Assembly: GCA_002928965.1 (NCBI GenBank)
Contig: PERU01000031.1
Span: forward strand, 1 to 42,568
Length of the DNA stretch: 42,568 nt
Reading direction: 5' to 3'
From: Methylomonas sp.
GTDB lineage: Bacteria > Pseudomonadota > Gammaproteobacteria > Methylococcales > Methylomonadaceae
The notes beneath the pieces are model-generated. The model did not search any database. It worked only from the letters and a program-made list of their open reading frames with translations, and had not been told where the DNA came from. Position numbers and translations under genes: made by a program. Below, in pieces: positions 7,806-16,421 of this stretch (within the stretch, counting starts at the first letter, position 1; every line of letters starts with the position of its first letter).

Positions 7806-9137
7806 TTATTCGCCTGCTATGGCCATTTGTTCCAGCAAAATGGAGCCAACCCGGATATTGCCGCGCAAATCCACGTCAGTGCCAATGGCTACCAGATTAC
7901 GCAGCATGGTTTTCAGGTTGCCAGCAATGGTGATTTCCTCTACCGGATATTGAATGACACCATTTTCTACCCAGAAACCCGAAGCGCCGCGCGAATAGTC
8001 ACCCGTAACCCGATTCACGCCCTGTCCCATCAACTCCGTGACCAGCAAACCTGTGCCCAGCAATTTCAACATGCCGGCAAAATCCTGCTCGCCCGACTCA
8101 ACAGTCAGGTTATGCACGCCACCGGCATTACCCGTGGTTTGCATGCCCAGTTTACGCGCTGAATAGGTGCTGAGAATGTATGAACGCAAAATGCCGTCAC
8201 TGACAATGTCGCGGGCTTTGGTTGCCACGCCTTCGGCATCGTAACTAGCGCTACCCATACCGCCAACCAACAAGGGTTGCTCATGGATGCGCACGAAATC
8301 CGGCAAAATCTGGGTATCCAGACTATCCAGCAAAAACGAGGATTTACGATACAAACTACTGCCGCTGATCGCACCCAATAACGAACCGATCAAACCGGAG
8401 GCCATTTCAGGAGCGAATAATACGGGGCATTGCCGAGTACTGAGGCTGCGGGCATCCATGCGGGCGAGAGTGCGCTTAGCCGCTTTTTCGCCGACATACT
8501 GCGCCGCTTCCAGCAATGCCGAATTACGCGCCACGCTGTACCAATAATCGCGTTGCATGTTGTCGCCGGTTCCAGCCAATACCGAGCAACTGATGGAATG
8601 CCGACTGGATTGATAGCCCTGCAAAAAACCCAGGGAATTACCAAACACGCGCGTGCCTTGATGGCTATTTACAGACGCGCCTTCCGAGTTGCTGATGGCT
8701 TTGTCATAAAAGCGCGCGGCATTTTCACATTCAATGGCAATGGCAATGGCCTGCTCGGCATCGATTGCCCAAGGATGATTCAAATCCAGATCGGGAAATT
8801 CGGTCGCCAATAACTCAGGATCAGGTAAACCGGCATAGTCATCAGGGCTGGCGTAGCGGGCGATGCTGCAAGCGGCCTTGACCGTTTCCTTTAAAGAATC
8901 AGCTGACACATCGTTGGTACTGGCCGAGCCTTTTTGCTGACCAAAATACACCGTAACACCAATGCCCTGATCGCAATGGAATTCGATGGTTTCCACGTCA
9001 CCCATACGGGCCGACACCGACAACCCGTTATCGACACTGAACGCCGCTTCTGCGGCACTCGCGCCTTGTTGTTTGGCTTCGTCCAGCAATTGCTGAACCA
9101 CGTCTTTCAAGCGTTTGATTTCGTCCTGATTTTGCAC
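7806..9137 (-). CDS. tldE: TldE/PmbA, metalloprotease complex subunit
   Basis: TldE (PmbA) forms a heterodimer with TldD that degrades unfolded peptides and removes leader peptides from some ribosomally made peptides. The 443-residue length is right for the family. It has the N-terminal pattern RMGDVETIEFHCDQGIGVTVYFGQQKG split over residues about 45-70, the central QYVGEKAAKRTLARMDARSL, and the C-terminal GASGFWVENGVIQYPVEEITIAGNL. It lacks the HExxxH zinc motif, as expected, since TldD supplies it. Translation starts at a GTG (9137) with AAGAGA upstream. It follows tldD by 23 bases on the same strand, so the pair is cotranscribed. Confidence 0.94.
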   Translation of the reverse strand: MQNQDEIKRLKDVVQQLLDEAKQQGASAAEAAFSVDNGLSVSARMGDVETIEFHCDQGIGVTVYFGQQKGSASTNDVSADSLKETVKAACSIARYASPDDYAGLPDPELLATEFPDLDLNHPWAIDAEQAIAIAIECENAARFYDKAISNSEGASVNSHQGTRVFGNSLGFLQGYQSSRHSISCSVLAGTGDNMQRDYWYSVARNSALLEAAQYVGEKAAKRTLARMDARSLSTRQCPVLFAPEMASGLIGSLLGAISGSSLYRKSSFLLDSLDTQILPDFVRIHEQPLLVGGMGSASYDAEGVATKARDIVSDGILRSYILSTYSARKLGMQTTGNAGGVHNLTVESGEQDFAGMLKLLGTGLLVTELMGQGVNRVTGDYSRGASGFWVENGVIQYPVEEITIAGNLKTMLRNLVAIGTDVDLRGNIRVGSILLEQMAIAGE

Positions 9138-9160
9138 AGTTTTTCTCTTAATGTCTGGGG

Positions 9161-10600
9161 TTACAGGCTAGTGCCGCCGACGGTCATCCCGTCGATTTTC
9201 AACGTCGGCTGACCGACACCCACAGGCACACTTTGACCCTCTTTGCCACAGGTACCGACGCCGCTATCCAGTTGCATGTCATTACCGACCATGGACACTT
9301 TGGTTAACACATCCGGCCCATTGCCAATCAGGGTTGCGCCTTTGACGGGGCGAGTGATTTTGCCGTCTTCGATCAGATACGCTTCGCTGGCGGAAAATAC
9401 GAATTTACCGGAGGTAATGTCTACCTGTCCGCCGCCGAAATTGCGCGCATATAGGCCTTTTTTGACTGAGCGGATGATCTCTTCCGGATCGCTTTGGCCG
9501 GGCAGCATATAGGTATTGGTCATGCGCGGCATCGGCATATGCGCGTAGGATTCTCGGCGACCATTGCCGGTTGGCTTGACGCCCATCAGACGGGCATTGA
9601 GTTTGTCCTGCATATAGCCTTTCAGAATACCGTTTTCGATCAGCACAGTATTTTGCGTTGGCGTGCCTTCGTCATCGATACTCAATGAGCCTCGGCGTCC
9701 CGGTATGGTGCCGTCATCGACCACGGTACACAAATCGGAAGCCACCCGCTCCCCAACCCGACCGCTGAACGCCGAGGTGCCTTTACGGTTAAAGTCGCCT
9801 TCCAAACCGTGTCCGATAGCTTCATGCAGCAAAATACCCGGCCAGCCCGGCCCGAGCACGACAGTCATGTTACCGGCCGGCGCGTCAACCGCCTGCAAAT
9901 TGACTTGTGCCTGCCGAACCGCTTCTCGGGCATAATCCATGGCCCGATCATTTTCCAGGAAATAACTGTAATCGCTGCGACTGCCGCCGCCCATGCTACC
10001 CTGCTCGCGACGGCCGTTTTCCACCATGATGACGCTGACATTCATCCGCACCAGTGGCCGCACATCAGCCAGCAATGCTCCGTCCTGATTGGCGACCAAC
10101 ACGTTGTCGTAAGCTGCCACCAAGCTGACCATCACTTCTTCGATACGGCTATCCAGTTTGCGGGTTTCGCTGTCGACCCGCTTCAATAAGTCGATTTTGT
10201 CCTGATCCGCCAACGAATTAAGCGGGTTAAGCGGCTGATATAACTGTGGCCAAGTACTAGCGGATTGAATTTTATGTTGCGCCTGCTGGCCTTGCCTGAC
10301 GATGGCTTTGACGTTGTTGGCCGCTTCCAGTAAGATCGGCAATTCGATGCGGTCACTGTACGCAAACCCGGTTTTGTCACCGCTGACGACCCGCACCCCG
10401 GCACCGTGTTCGATGGAATGGCTGCCTTCTTTGACTATGCCGCCTTCCAGCGACCAAGACTCAAAATGGCTGGATTGGAAATAAATATCGGCGGCATCCA
10501 CCGGGGCGCTCAACAATGTCGCCATGACCCGATCAATATCCTGGGGTAAAAGGCCGTTGGCGGCGAGTATGGTCTGTTTGACTTGTTCGGATAAAGACAT
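9161..10600 (-). CDS. tldD: TldD, catalytic subunit of the TldD/TldE metalloprotease
   Basis: The 479-residue product carries the zinc-binding [11 protein letters not shown] motif (H259, E260, H264). Flanking conserved blocks include [11 protein letters not shown] near 204, [14 protein letters not shown] near 247, [12 protein letters not shown] near 304 and [25 protein letters not shown] near 393. It is the active partner of TldE. The family is known to process microcin and other modified-peptide leaders. Because no pqqF-type peptidase gene was seen beside the pqq operon 4 kb away, TldD/TldE is a candidate for trimming PqqA-derived peptide, but this is inference only. ATG start at 10600, with AGAGA upstream. 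Confidence 0.95.
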   Translation of the reverse strand: MSLSEQVKQTILAANGLLPQDIDRVMATLLSAPVDAADIYFQSSHFESWSLEGGIVKEGSHSIEHGAGVRVVSGDKTGFAYSDRIELPILLEAANNVKAIVRQGQQAQHKIQSASTWPQLYQPLNPLNSLADQDKIDLLKRVDSETRKLDSRIEEVMVSLVAAYDNVLVANQDGALLADVRPLVRMNVSVIMVENGRREQGSMGGGSRSDYSYFLENDRAMDYAREAVRQAQVNLQAVDAPAGNMTVVLGPGWPGILLHEAIGHGLEGDFNRKGTSAFSGRVGERVASDLCTVVDDGTIPGRRGSLSIDDEGTPTQNTVLIENGILKGYMQDKLNARLMGVKPTGNGRRESYAHMPMPRMTNTYMLPGQSDPEEIIRSVKKGLYARNFGGGQVDITSGKFVFSASEAYLIEDGKITRPVKGATLIGNGPDVLTKVSMVGNDMQLDSGVGTCGKEGQSVPVGVGQPTLKIDGMTVGGTSL

Positions 10601-10633
10601 GATTTCTCTATAGTTTAATAAAGCAGAAACGGT

Positions 10634-11065
10634 TTACATCACAAAAAACGAAGCCAGATAAGCTACGCCCAATGCGGTTGCAACCAGTTTGACCTTACTG
10701 GTTGGGGTCAATGACATCCAGTAAAGTTCCAATTCGGTTTTCCGACTGGTCCATGATTGCAGCATGAATTCTTTGGATGTTTCATAAAACTTCGGCAGTA
10801 CCCGCCACATCCAATACATCAAACCACCAAAAATCAGCATCAGAATATAAAACGTGACAATCTGACTGCCGTGCCGGGTGGTATGAAACAAATGTTCTAC
10901 AGTATGCTCAATGCCCAGTTCGAACCATTCATAGGCAATGTGCAGTAGTTCGAACAAAAAATGCAGGAATCCAAAGAAAAAGTCGATGGTCACGTCATAC
11001 ATGACCACACACAGCGCCACAAAACCCACAATGATTAAATCGAGATTTTTTTTAATCATGCTCAT
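10634..11065 (-). CDS. Small His-rich integral membrane protein, function unknown
   Basis: Not recognised as a named family. The 143-residue protein has three hydrophobic segments (about 9-25, 68-88 and 125-142). The first loop, about residues 33-66, is amphipathic and packed with His, Glu and Phe (HFLFELLHIAYEWFELGIEH, then TVEHLFHTTRHG), spaced three to four residues apart on one helical face, as in helices that bind metal or haem. It lies between rlmJ (17 bases upstream) and tldD on the same strand, so it could be cotranscribed with either. Start is ATG 11065, or the internal ATG at 11059, which has GGA about seven bases before it. Metal or haem binding is speculation. Confidence 0.7.
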   Translation of the reverse strand: MSMIKKNLDLIIVGFVALCVVMYDVTIDFFFGFLHFLFELLHIAYEWFELGIEHTVEHLFHTTRHGSQIVTFYILMLIFGGLMYWMWRVLPKFYETSKEFMLQSWTSRKTELELYWMSLTPTSKVKLVATALGVAYLASFFVM

Positions 11066-11082
11066 TCCAAGAAAATTCCGAC

Positions 11083-11928
11083 TCAGGCTTGTTCAGGCAC
11101 CAGCCAATCCACTTTCCATGTCCCTTGTCCCTCCGTCAATACCTGATTCAACCAAGGCAACAGGGCTTCCGCCTGGCTTTCTAGCTGCCACGGTGGATTG
11201 ATAAACAGCATACCAGAACCGGTCATGCCAAGTAGCCCGCTATCTTCGGATACGCAATGTTCGATACGCAGTTGCTTGGGAATAGCCGTAGCCTTAAAGC
11301 GCTGTAACATTTTATCAGTCACAGCCCTATCGATAATCGGATACCACAAGCCATAAACACCGGTAGCAAATTGCCGATGCGCAGAATGCAAGGCCTCAAC
11401 GACTTTACTAAAATCCGATTTCACTTCATAGCTAGGGTCAATCAACACAAATCCTCGCCGCTGGATGGGGGGCAATTTTTTGATCAGTCGCTCCAGGCCA
11501 TCTTCTTTAAAACAATTCACATGTTTATCGCCCGCGAATAATTGATGCAGACTTTCAAAATCGCTGCCATGTAACTCTGATAGCAGCAACCGATCCTGCT
11601 CCCGAATCAAACGACGTACCAGTTGCGGCGAACCGGGATAACGCACCAATTGCTTGCCGGTATTTTCCGCTCGCACGGCTGATAAATAATCTTTGACGTG
11701 CTCAATCGGATCAGCGACCGTCCAAAGTCGGCCAATGCCTTGCTTATATTCACCGGTTTTCTGGGAAAATTCGGATTTAAATGAATACTTGCCGGCTCCG
11801 GCATGGGTATCGATATACACGAAGGGCTTGTCCTTTTGCTTTAAAGCATTGATGACCAGCGTGATCAAACTGTGCTTTAACACATCGGCAAAATTGCCGG
11901 CATGAAACCCGTGGCGATAACTCAGCAT
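11083..11928 (-). CDS. rlmJ: 23S rRNA (adenine2030-N6)-methyltransferase RlmJ
   Basis: RlmJ methylates A2030 in 23S rRNA. The 281-residue protein begins with the family signature MLSYRHGFHAGNFADVLKH and continues with VYIDTHAGAGKY (about 37-48, the SAM-binding motif). LIDPSYE near residue 162 is the DPPY-like catalytic motif, and YGLWYPIID follows near 192. Length and order match E. coli RlmJ (formerly YhiR/ComJ-like). It is followed by the small membrane protein gene after 17 bases. Confidence 0.93.
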   Translation of the reverse strand: MLSYRHGFHAGNFADVLKHSLITLVINALKQKDKPFVYIDTHAGAGKYSFKSEFSQKTGEYKQGIGRLWTVADPIEHVKDYLSAVRAENTGKQLVRYPGSPQLVRRLIREQDRLLLSELHGSDFESLHQLFAGDKHVNCFKEDGLERLIKKLPPIQRRGFVLIDPSYEVKSDFSKVVEALHSAHRQFATGVYGLWYPIIDRAVTDKMLQRFKATAIPKQLRIEHCVSEDSGLLGMTGSGMLFINPPWQLESQAEALLPWLNQVLTEGQGTWKVDWLVPEQA

Positions 11929-11952
11929 AATGACATTCCGTCTGTTGTGTAC

Positions 11953-12303
11953 TCAGGCCAGTTTGGACCTGAACATGAAATAAATCGCCGCCAACAGGCA
12001 CAAACCGGCCCAGAGATAATCGCGGGTCAATGGCTCTTTCAGGTAATACACCGAAAAGGGCACGAACACGCTCAGCGCGATGGCTTCCTGCATGATTTTT
12101 AGCTGCCCGACATTCATCGCCGTATGGCCAATACGATTGGCGGGTACTTGCAACAGGTATTCAAAAAACGCCAAGCCCCAACTCAACAGCGCTGCCAACA
12201 TCCAGTGCTTATGATTCAGCTCTTTCAGGTGCGCATACCAGGCAAAGGTCATGAACACATTACTGCAAATCAGCAAACTGATGGAAATGAGCACTGGATT
12301 CAT
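11953..12303 (-). CDS. DMT-family small membrane protein (DUF486)
   Basis: The 116-residue protein has four hydrophobic segments (about 4-21, 34-50, 70-88, 95-112) and the DUF486 pattern: FMTFAWYAHLK, WGLAFFEYLLQVPANRIG, QLKIMQEAIALSVFVPFSVYYLKEP. The family is assigned to the drug/metabolite transporter superfamily, but no substrate is established. The ATG overlaps the cca stop (ATGA), so translation is coupled to cca. This may simply reflect gene packing and not shared function. Confidence 0.85.
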   Translation of the reverse strand: MNPVLISISLLICSNVFMTFAWYAHLKELNHKHWMLAALLSWGLAFFEYLLQVPANRIGHTAMNVGQLKIMQEAIALSVFVPFSVYYLKEPLTRDYLWAGLCLLAAIYFMFRSKLA

Positions 12304-13553
12304 GACGAATGACTGACTGATGACATGCTTTGAAACTGTTGCTTGAAGGTATTCACCGCTTGACTGCGCAAAGTCTGGATGGCCGCACCAATTTGCGGCC
12401 CTTTTAGATCGGCTTGCAACGCCTGCCGAGTGTCCACAGCCAGTGCTGTTTGTGCGGCAGCTCTGATGAAGTCGGCCTGCGGATAATCCCTTGCCTCAAA
12501 GCCTGTTCGGCCGCGGGCATCGGCTTCACAGGCCAATAAAAAATCGTCGAGATGATTTTCAGCTTTAAACGCACCGATGGTTTGCAGCATATCTATCAGC
12601 GTGTCGGCGCGTAACTCAAAAGCCCGATGGCTGTGGGTATGGTATTCCATGACCTGCGCACAAAGCGTTTTGACGGCTTTGGGGACTCGTAACCGGCGAC
12701 AAAACGTCTCCAGCACTGGCAAACCTTTGCGTTCATGCCCGTGATGACTGGGCCAGTGCTCAGGTTTGGTCAGTGCCTTGCCCAGGTCATGCAATAAGGC
12801 GGCCAACCGCACTTCCGGCTTTTCAGAGAGTTTGACAGCCTGTGTCAGCGCCATCAGGCTATGAACACCCGTGTCGATTTCAGGATGATATTGGGGCGGC
12901 TGCGGCACACCGAATAAAGCCTGAATTTCCGGAAAAATCACCGCCAACGCGCCGCACGATTTTAAGGTTTCAAAAAAAGCCGCCGGCGTTGTTTCGCTTA
13001 GCGCTTTATACAATTCCGCCCAGACTCGGTCCGCCACCAAATGATCGGCTTCGCCACTGCTGACCATATCCTGCATCAACAAGCGGGTTTCTTCCGCCAC
13101 CGTAAAACCCAAATGGGCATACCTCGCTGCAAAGCGCGCCACCCGCAAAATTCGTACCGGATCCTCATTAAAGGCTGGCGACACATGCCGCAATAGCCGC
13201 TGCTGCAGATCCTGTTGACCACCAAAAGGATCAATTAAAACGCCATGCTCATCTATCGCGATGGCATTGATGGTCAAATCGCGGCGCATTAAATCTTCTT
13301 TTATCGAAACAGCCGGATTAGCATCAACCGAAAACCCTTTATAACCGGGCGCGGTTTTACGTTCGGTCCGGGCCAAGGCATATTCTTCATGAGTTTGTGG
13401 ATGCAAAAACACCGGAAAATCCTTGCCGACAGGTCGATAGCCCTGCGCCAGCATCATCTCCGAGGTTGCGCCAACGACCAGCCAATCGCGTTCCAGCACC
13501 GGAAAATCCAGTAAACGATCACGTACTGCACCGCCAACTAGATAAATGTTCAT
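12300..13553 (-). CDS. cca: Multifunctional CCA tRNA nucleotidyltransferase
   Basis: Adds and repairs the 3'-terminal CCA of tRNAs. From the ATG at 13553 the protein has 417 residues, close to the 412 of the E. coli enzyme. MNIYLVGGAVRDRLL is the start expected for the family; the frame continues open to 13715 but that extension lacks family character. Motifs in order: LVGGAVRD, ERDWLVVG with a catalytic Asp, RRDLTINAIA (about 110), DPVRILRVARFAARY (about 138) and a C-terminal HD domain with LAALLHDLGKALT and HHGHERKG (metal-dependent phosphatase activity in this class). Its stop overlaps the DUF486 start. Divergent from the TauE-family gene. Confidence 0.95.
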   Translation of the reverse strand: MNIYLVGGAVRDRLLDFPVLERDWLVVGATSEMMLAQGYRPVGKDFPVFLHPQTHEEYALARTERKTAPGYKGFSVDANPAVSIKEDLMRRDLTINAIAIDEHGVLIDPFGGQQDLQQRLLRHVSPAFNEDPVRILRVARFAARYAHLGFTVAEETRLLMQDMVSSGEADHLVADRVWAELYKALSETTPAAFFETLKSCGALAVIFPEIQALFGVPQPPQYHPEIDTGVHSLMALTQAVKLSEKPEVRLAALLHDLGKALTKPEHWPSHHGHERKGLPVLETFCRRLRVPKAVKTLCAQVMEYHTHSHRAFELRADTLIDMLQTIGAFKAENHLDDFLLACEADARGRTGFEARDYPQADFIRAAAQTALAVDTRQALQADLKGPQIGAAIQTLRSQAVNTFKQQFQSMSSVSHSS

Positions 13554-13570
13554 GAAACCCGACTCGCTGT

Positions 13571-13598
13571 TTGTGTAATTTAAAATGCACAGTATAAA
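13571..13598 (+). promoter_or_regulatory. Putative sigma-70 promoter of the TauE/SafE gene
   Basis: TTGTGT (13571-13576), a 16-base spacer and TATAAA (13593-13598) lie in the divergent gap between cca and the TauE-family gene. Predicted transcription start is near 13605, about 40 bases before the ATG at 13645. TATACT on the opposite strand (13596-13591) overlaps it and could serve cca, though with a poor -35. Confidence 0.4.
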
Positions 13599-13644
13599 TG
13601 ACTCGCTATCATAGTGCTTTGTTATTCCCCTGCCATTATTGATC

Positions 13645-14433
13645 ATGACGGACATTTTTCTAGCCAGCTTACTACTGGGCCTTGTTGCAGGTATTGCAGC
13701 TGGTTTATTCGGCATTGGTGGTGGCGCTTTAATTGTGCCGGCGCTGGTCTGGCTGTTTCAGGCCCAGCACTTCGATCCCGCAAAACTGATGTTGATCGCC
13801 GTGGCAACATCGTTGGCGACAGCCATTTTTACGTCCATAGCCGCTGTTCGCACCCATCACACGCTGGGCAATATCGATTGGCGACGCACCCAACATTTGG
13901 CCCCGAGCATGCTTTTAGGCGCCAGCTGCGGTGCCGTATTGGCTGAATATATCAGCGCCAACCTGCTACGCTGGTTTTTCATCTGCTACTTGCTTTACAC
14001 CAGCCTTCAAATGCTGATGGCAAAACCCATGCCCCCTTCGACAGGTCCGATACGCAATTTTCTGGATTTACCCGTGGGACTATTCATTGGCGTACTGTCT
14101 GCCCTATTGGGTATTGGCGGCGGCACAATGACGGTGCCTTATTTGACAGGCACTGGCTTGGCAATAAAAAATGCCGTAGCCACCTCCAGCAGTTGTGCCT
14201 TGCCCATTGCCTTGTCCGCTGCAGTTAGCTATGCACTACTGGGTTTAAACGACAGCAACTTACCGTCAGGCAGCCTGGGTTACCTCTATCTGCCGGCCTT
14301 TGCCGGTATAGTGCTAACCAGTGTGTTGACCGCCCCCATCGGTGCAAAGCTGGCGCACCGCTTACCCGCTTTACAGCTAAAGCGGTATTTTGCCGCAGTG
14401 CTGTTCTTGATTGCCATAAAAATGACCGGATAA
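13645..14433 (+). CDS. TauE/SafE-family anion permease
   Basis: A 262-residue integral membrane protein with the duplicated TauE/SafE architecture. The repeated glycine-rich motif appears as GLFGIGGGALIVPAL near residue 24 and GVLSALLGIGGGTMTVPYL near 148, each at the start of a four-helix half. Members export or take up sulfite, sulfoacetate or other organosulfur anions; the substrate here cannot be told. ATG 13645 is used; a TTG two codons upstream (13639) is possible. No strong ribosome-binding site was seen. It lies directly before the pqq operon on the same strand, but pqqA has its own promoter. Confidence 0.87.
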   Translation: MTDIFLASLLLGLVAGIAAGLFGIGGGALIVPALVWLFQAQHFDPAKLMLIAVATSLATAIFTSIAAVRTHHTLGNIDWRRTQHLAPSMLLGASCGAVLAEYISANLLRWFFICYLLYTSLQMLMAKPMPPSTGPIRNFLDLPVGLFIGVLSALLGIGGGTMTVPYLTGTGLAIKNAVATSSSCALPIALSAAVSYALLGLNDSNLPSGSLGYLYLPAFAGIVLTSVLTAPIGAKLAHRLPALQLKRYFAAVLFLIAIKMTG

Positions 14434-14496
14434 GCCCGGAACTTAAGCATTGCGGCAATACTCGAAACGCTTGTCAATCAAGGATTGATTGCCGTG

Positions 14497-14525
14497 TTGC
14501 GCAAAGAAAAACTTCATCGTATACT
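14497..14525 (+). promoter_or_regulatory. Sigma-70 promoter of the pqq operon
   Basis: TTGCGC (14497-14502), a 17-base spacer and TATACT (14520-14525). Transcription would start near 14532 and give a leader of about 54 bases ending in GGAGG (14573-14577), eight bases before the pqqA ATG. The good -10, ideal spacing and strong ribosome-binding site fit the high expression expected for the PQQ precursor peptide. Confidence 0.6.
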
Positions 14526-14585
14526 TCGGCGCAGCTTTCTTGATCAAGCTAGCTCACAACAACAAAACCTCTGGAGGGTATACAA

Positions 14586-14660
14586 ATGAAATGGGAAACA
14601 CCAGCTTACAACGACATGCGTTTCGGTTTTGAAGTGACCATGTACATCTACAACCGTTAA
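14586..14660 (+). CDS. pqqA: PQQ precursor peptide PqqA
   Basis: A 24-residue peptide, MKWETPAYNDMRFGFEVTMY followed by IYNR. It contains the conserved Glu16 and Tyr20 spaced as ExxxY, the two side chains that are joined and become the PQQ skeleton. The N-terminal MKWETP and the C-terminal E-V-T-M-Y match the family closely. A strong GGAGG lies eight bases before the ATG. It is the first gene of the operon and is separated from pqqB by a terminator-like hairpin, as expected for a substrate peptide needed in excess over its enzymes. Confidence 0.96.
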   Translation: MKWETPAYNDMRFGFEVTMYIYNR

Positions 14661-14683
14661 TTTTTTTCGGTTGACCACAAAAA

Positions 14684-14709
14684 GGGGCATTTTCATGCCC
14701 CTTTTTTTT
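14684..14709 (+). terminator. Terminator or attenuator between pqqA and pqqB
   Basis: A perfect 7-base-pair stem GGGGCAT/ATGCCCC (14684-14690 and 14695-14701) with a TTTC loop, followed by eight T and preceded by an A-run. It lies 24 bases after the pqqA stop. It should end most transcripts after pqqA and let a fraction read into pqqB, giving more precursor than enzyme. The hairpin is seen; partial read-through is inferred, since no separate promoter for pqqB was found in the remaining 57 bases. Confidence 0.85.
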
Positions 14710-14766
14710 GCCTGCGGTTTTTGAATCCCGTATCATTCGGCCCTTATTGAATAATCCTGAACAAAT

Positions 14767-15678
14767 ATGAAAATTAGAGTTCTCGGCGCCGGTGCCGGCG
14801 GTGGTTTCCCACAATGGAATTGCAATTGCGACAATTGTCGTCGCTTGCGTAATAACCAATTCAACGGCAAAGCCCGCACCCAATCCTCGATTGCCATCAG
14901 TACTGATAACCGCAACTGGCTGCTATTCAACACCTCACCGGACATTCGTGCCCAATTGGAGGCCTTTCCGGCCATTCAGCCTAAAGAAGGTATCCGCGAT
15001 ACCGGTATCAAAGCCATTTTGCTGATCGACAGCCAAATCGACCACACCACCGGCATGCTGATGCTACGCGAAGGCAAACCCTTAAATGTCTATTGCACCG
15101 AAATGGTCAAGCAGGATCTGACCAGCGGCTTTCCGCTATTCAATATGTTGAAGGACTATTGCACCGTTAATCACCATCCGATTGCCTGCGACGAAACCCC
15201 CTTCGAGATTCCCGGCATCGATGACATCCGCATCTACGCTCATGCCCTGAAAAGCAAGGCGCCGCCCTACTCCCCGCACCGCCACGACCCGCACGACGGC
15301 GATAACATTGGCGTGATTGTCGAACAGATTTCCACCGGCAAAAAACTGTATTACTCGCCCGGCCTAGGCGAAATCGAGCCCCATGTGTTGCAGGCCATGC
15401 TGAATGTCGACTGCCTGATGGTGGATGGTACGTTTTGGACCGACGACGAAATGGTTACGCGCGGCATCAGCCATAAACACGCTCGCGACATCGGCCACTT
15501 GCCGCAATCCGGTCCAGGCGGCATGATTGAGGTGTTAAACGGCGTAACTAAGGCCCGGAAAATTTTGATTCATATCAACAACACCAACCCGATTCTCGAC
15601 GAAGATTCGCCGGAGCGTAAAACCCTGGATGCCAACGGTATCGAAGTGGCTTACGACGGACTGGAAATTGACTTATAA
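14767..15678 (+). CDS. pqqB: PqqB, PQQ biosynthesis oxygenase of metallo-beta-lactamase fold
   Basis: PqqB is a non-haem iron hydroxylase that oxidises the tyrosine-derived ring during PQQ assembly. The 303-residue product matches family length. It opens with the signature [19 protein letters not shown] followed by a CNCDNC cysteine cluster. [16 protein letters not shown] near residue 89 replaces the usual HxHxDH of the fold, as in other PqqB proteins. The later motifs [10 protein letters not shown] near 196, [10 protein letters not shown] near 219 and [13 protein letters not shown] near 270 are all in place. It starts 57 bases after the pqqA terminator hairpin and is followed by pqqC after 12 bases. 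Confidence 0.97.
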   Translation: MKIRVLGAGAGGGFPQWNCNCDNCRRLRNNQFNGKARTQSSIAISTDNRNWLLFNTSPDIRAQLEAFPAIQPKEGIRDTGIKAILLIDSQIDHTTGMLMLREGKPLNVYCTEMVKQDLTSGFPLFNMLKDYCTVNHHPIACDETPFEIPGIDDIRIYAHALKSKAPPYSPHRHDPHDGDNIGVIVEQISTGKKLYYSPGLGEIEPHVLQAMLNVDCLMVDGTFWTDDEMVTRGISHKHARDIGHLPQSGPGGMIEVLNGVTKARKILIHINNTNPILDEDSPERKTLDANGIEVAYDGLEIDL

Positions 15679-15690
15679 CAAAGGTGTTAC

Positions 15691-16419
15691 ATGACTGCTG
15701 ATATTCAACCCTGGAGCCGCGAAGAATTCGAAGCCAAACTGCGCGGCATGGAAAAGTTCTACCACATTCATCATCCGATGCACACGCTGATGAACGAAGG
15801 CAAACTGACCCAACAGCAATTGCAGGGCTGGGTCGCCAATCGCTTTTATTATCAGGTGATGATCCCGATCAAGGACGCCAACATCATGGCCAACTGTCCG
15901 GACCGGGAAACGCGCGCCAAGTGGGTACAACGCATCCTCGACCACGACGGCCATCCCGGCGACCCTGGCGGCATCGAAGCCTGGATCCGTTTAGGTATCG
16001 CAGTGGGATTGACCCGTGAAGAAATCACCTCGCTGGAACATGTGTTGCCCGGTGTGCGTTTCGCAGTAGATGCTTACGTCAATTTCGCGCGCCGCGCCGA
16101 ATGGCACGAGGCCGCCAGTTCTTCGCTGACGGAACTATTCGCCCCGAAAATCCATCAACAACGCCTGGATAACTGGCCCGATGTTTACCCGTGGGTAGAT
16201 CAAGAAGGGTACACTTACTTCCGTAAACGTCTGACGGAAGCCCGCCGCGATGTAGAACATGGCCTGGAACTGACGCTGGACTGGTACAAAACCCGCGAAC
16301 AGCAAGAACGCATGGTGCAAATTCTGAAATTTAAACTGGATGTGTTGTGGAGCATGGCTGATGCGATGTATCTGGCTTATGTCGCCAACATGCCGCCGTA
16401 TTTCAACATCGAGCAATAG
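15691..16419 (+). CDS. pqqC: Pyrroloquinoline-quinone synthase PqqC
   Basis: PqqC catalyses the last step of PQQ synthesis, a cofactorless ring closure and eight-electron oxidation using oxygen. The 242-residue protein has the all-helical haem-oxygenase-like fold signature: [20 protein letters not shown] (about 9-28), [20 protein letters not shown] (about 47-66), [18 protein letters not shown] (about 86-103) and [20 protein letters not shown]. His and Tyr residues of the active site in these blocks are present. It is followed after two bases by the inserted Uma2 gene and not directly by pqqD. Confidence 0.97.
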   Translation: MTADIQPWSREEFEAKLRGMEKFYHIHHPMHTLMNEGKLTQQQLQGWVANRFYYQVMIPIKDANIMANCPDRETRAKWVQRILDHDGHPGDPGGIEAWIRLGIAVGLTREEITSLEHVLPGVRFAVDAYVNFARRAEWHEAASSSLTELFAPKIHQQRLDNWPDVYPWVDQEGYTYFRKRLTEARRDVEHGLELTLDWYKTREQQERMVQILKFKLDVLWSMADAMYLAYVANMPPYFNIEQ

Positions 16420-16421
16420 CG

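Noticed and set aside
12300-13715. Longer cca frame starting at 13715
   Set aside because: The extra 54 codons lie in the divergent promoter region and overlap the TauE-family start; the family begins at the ATG at 13553.
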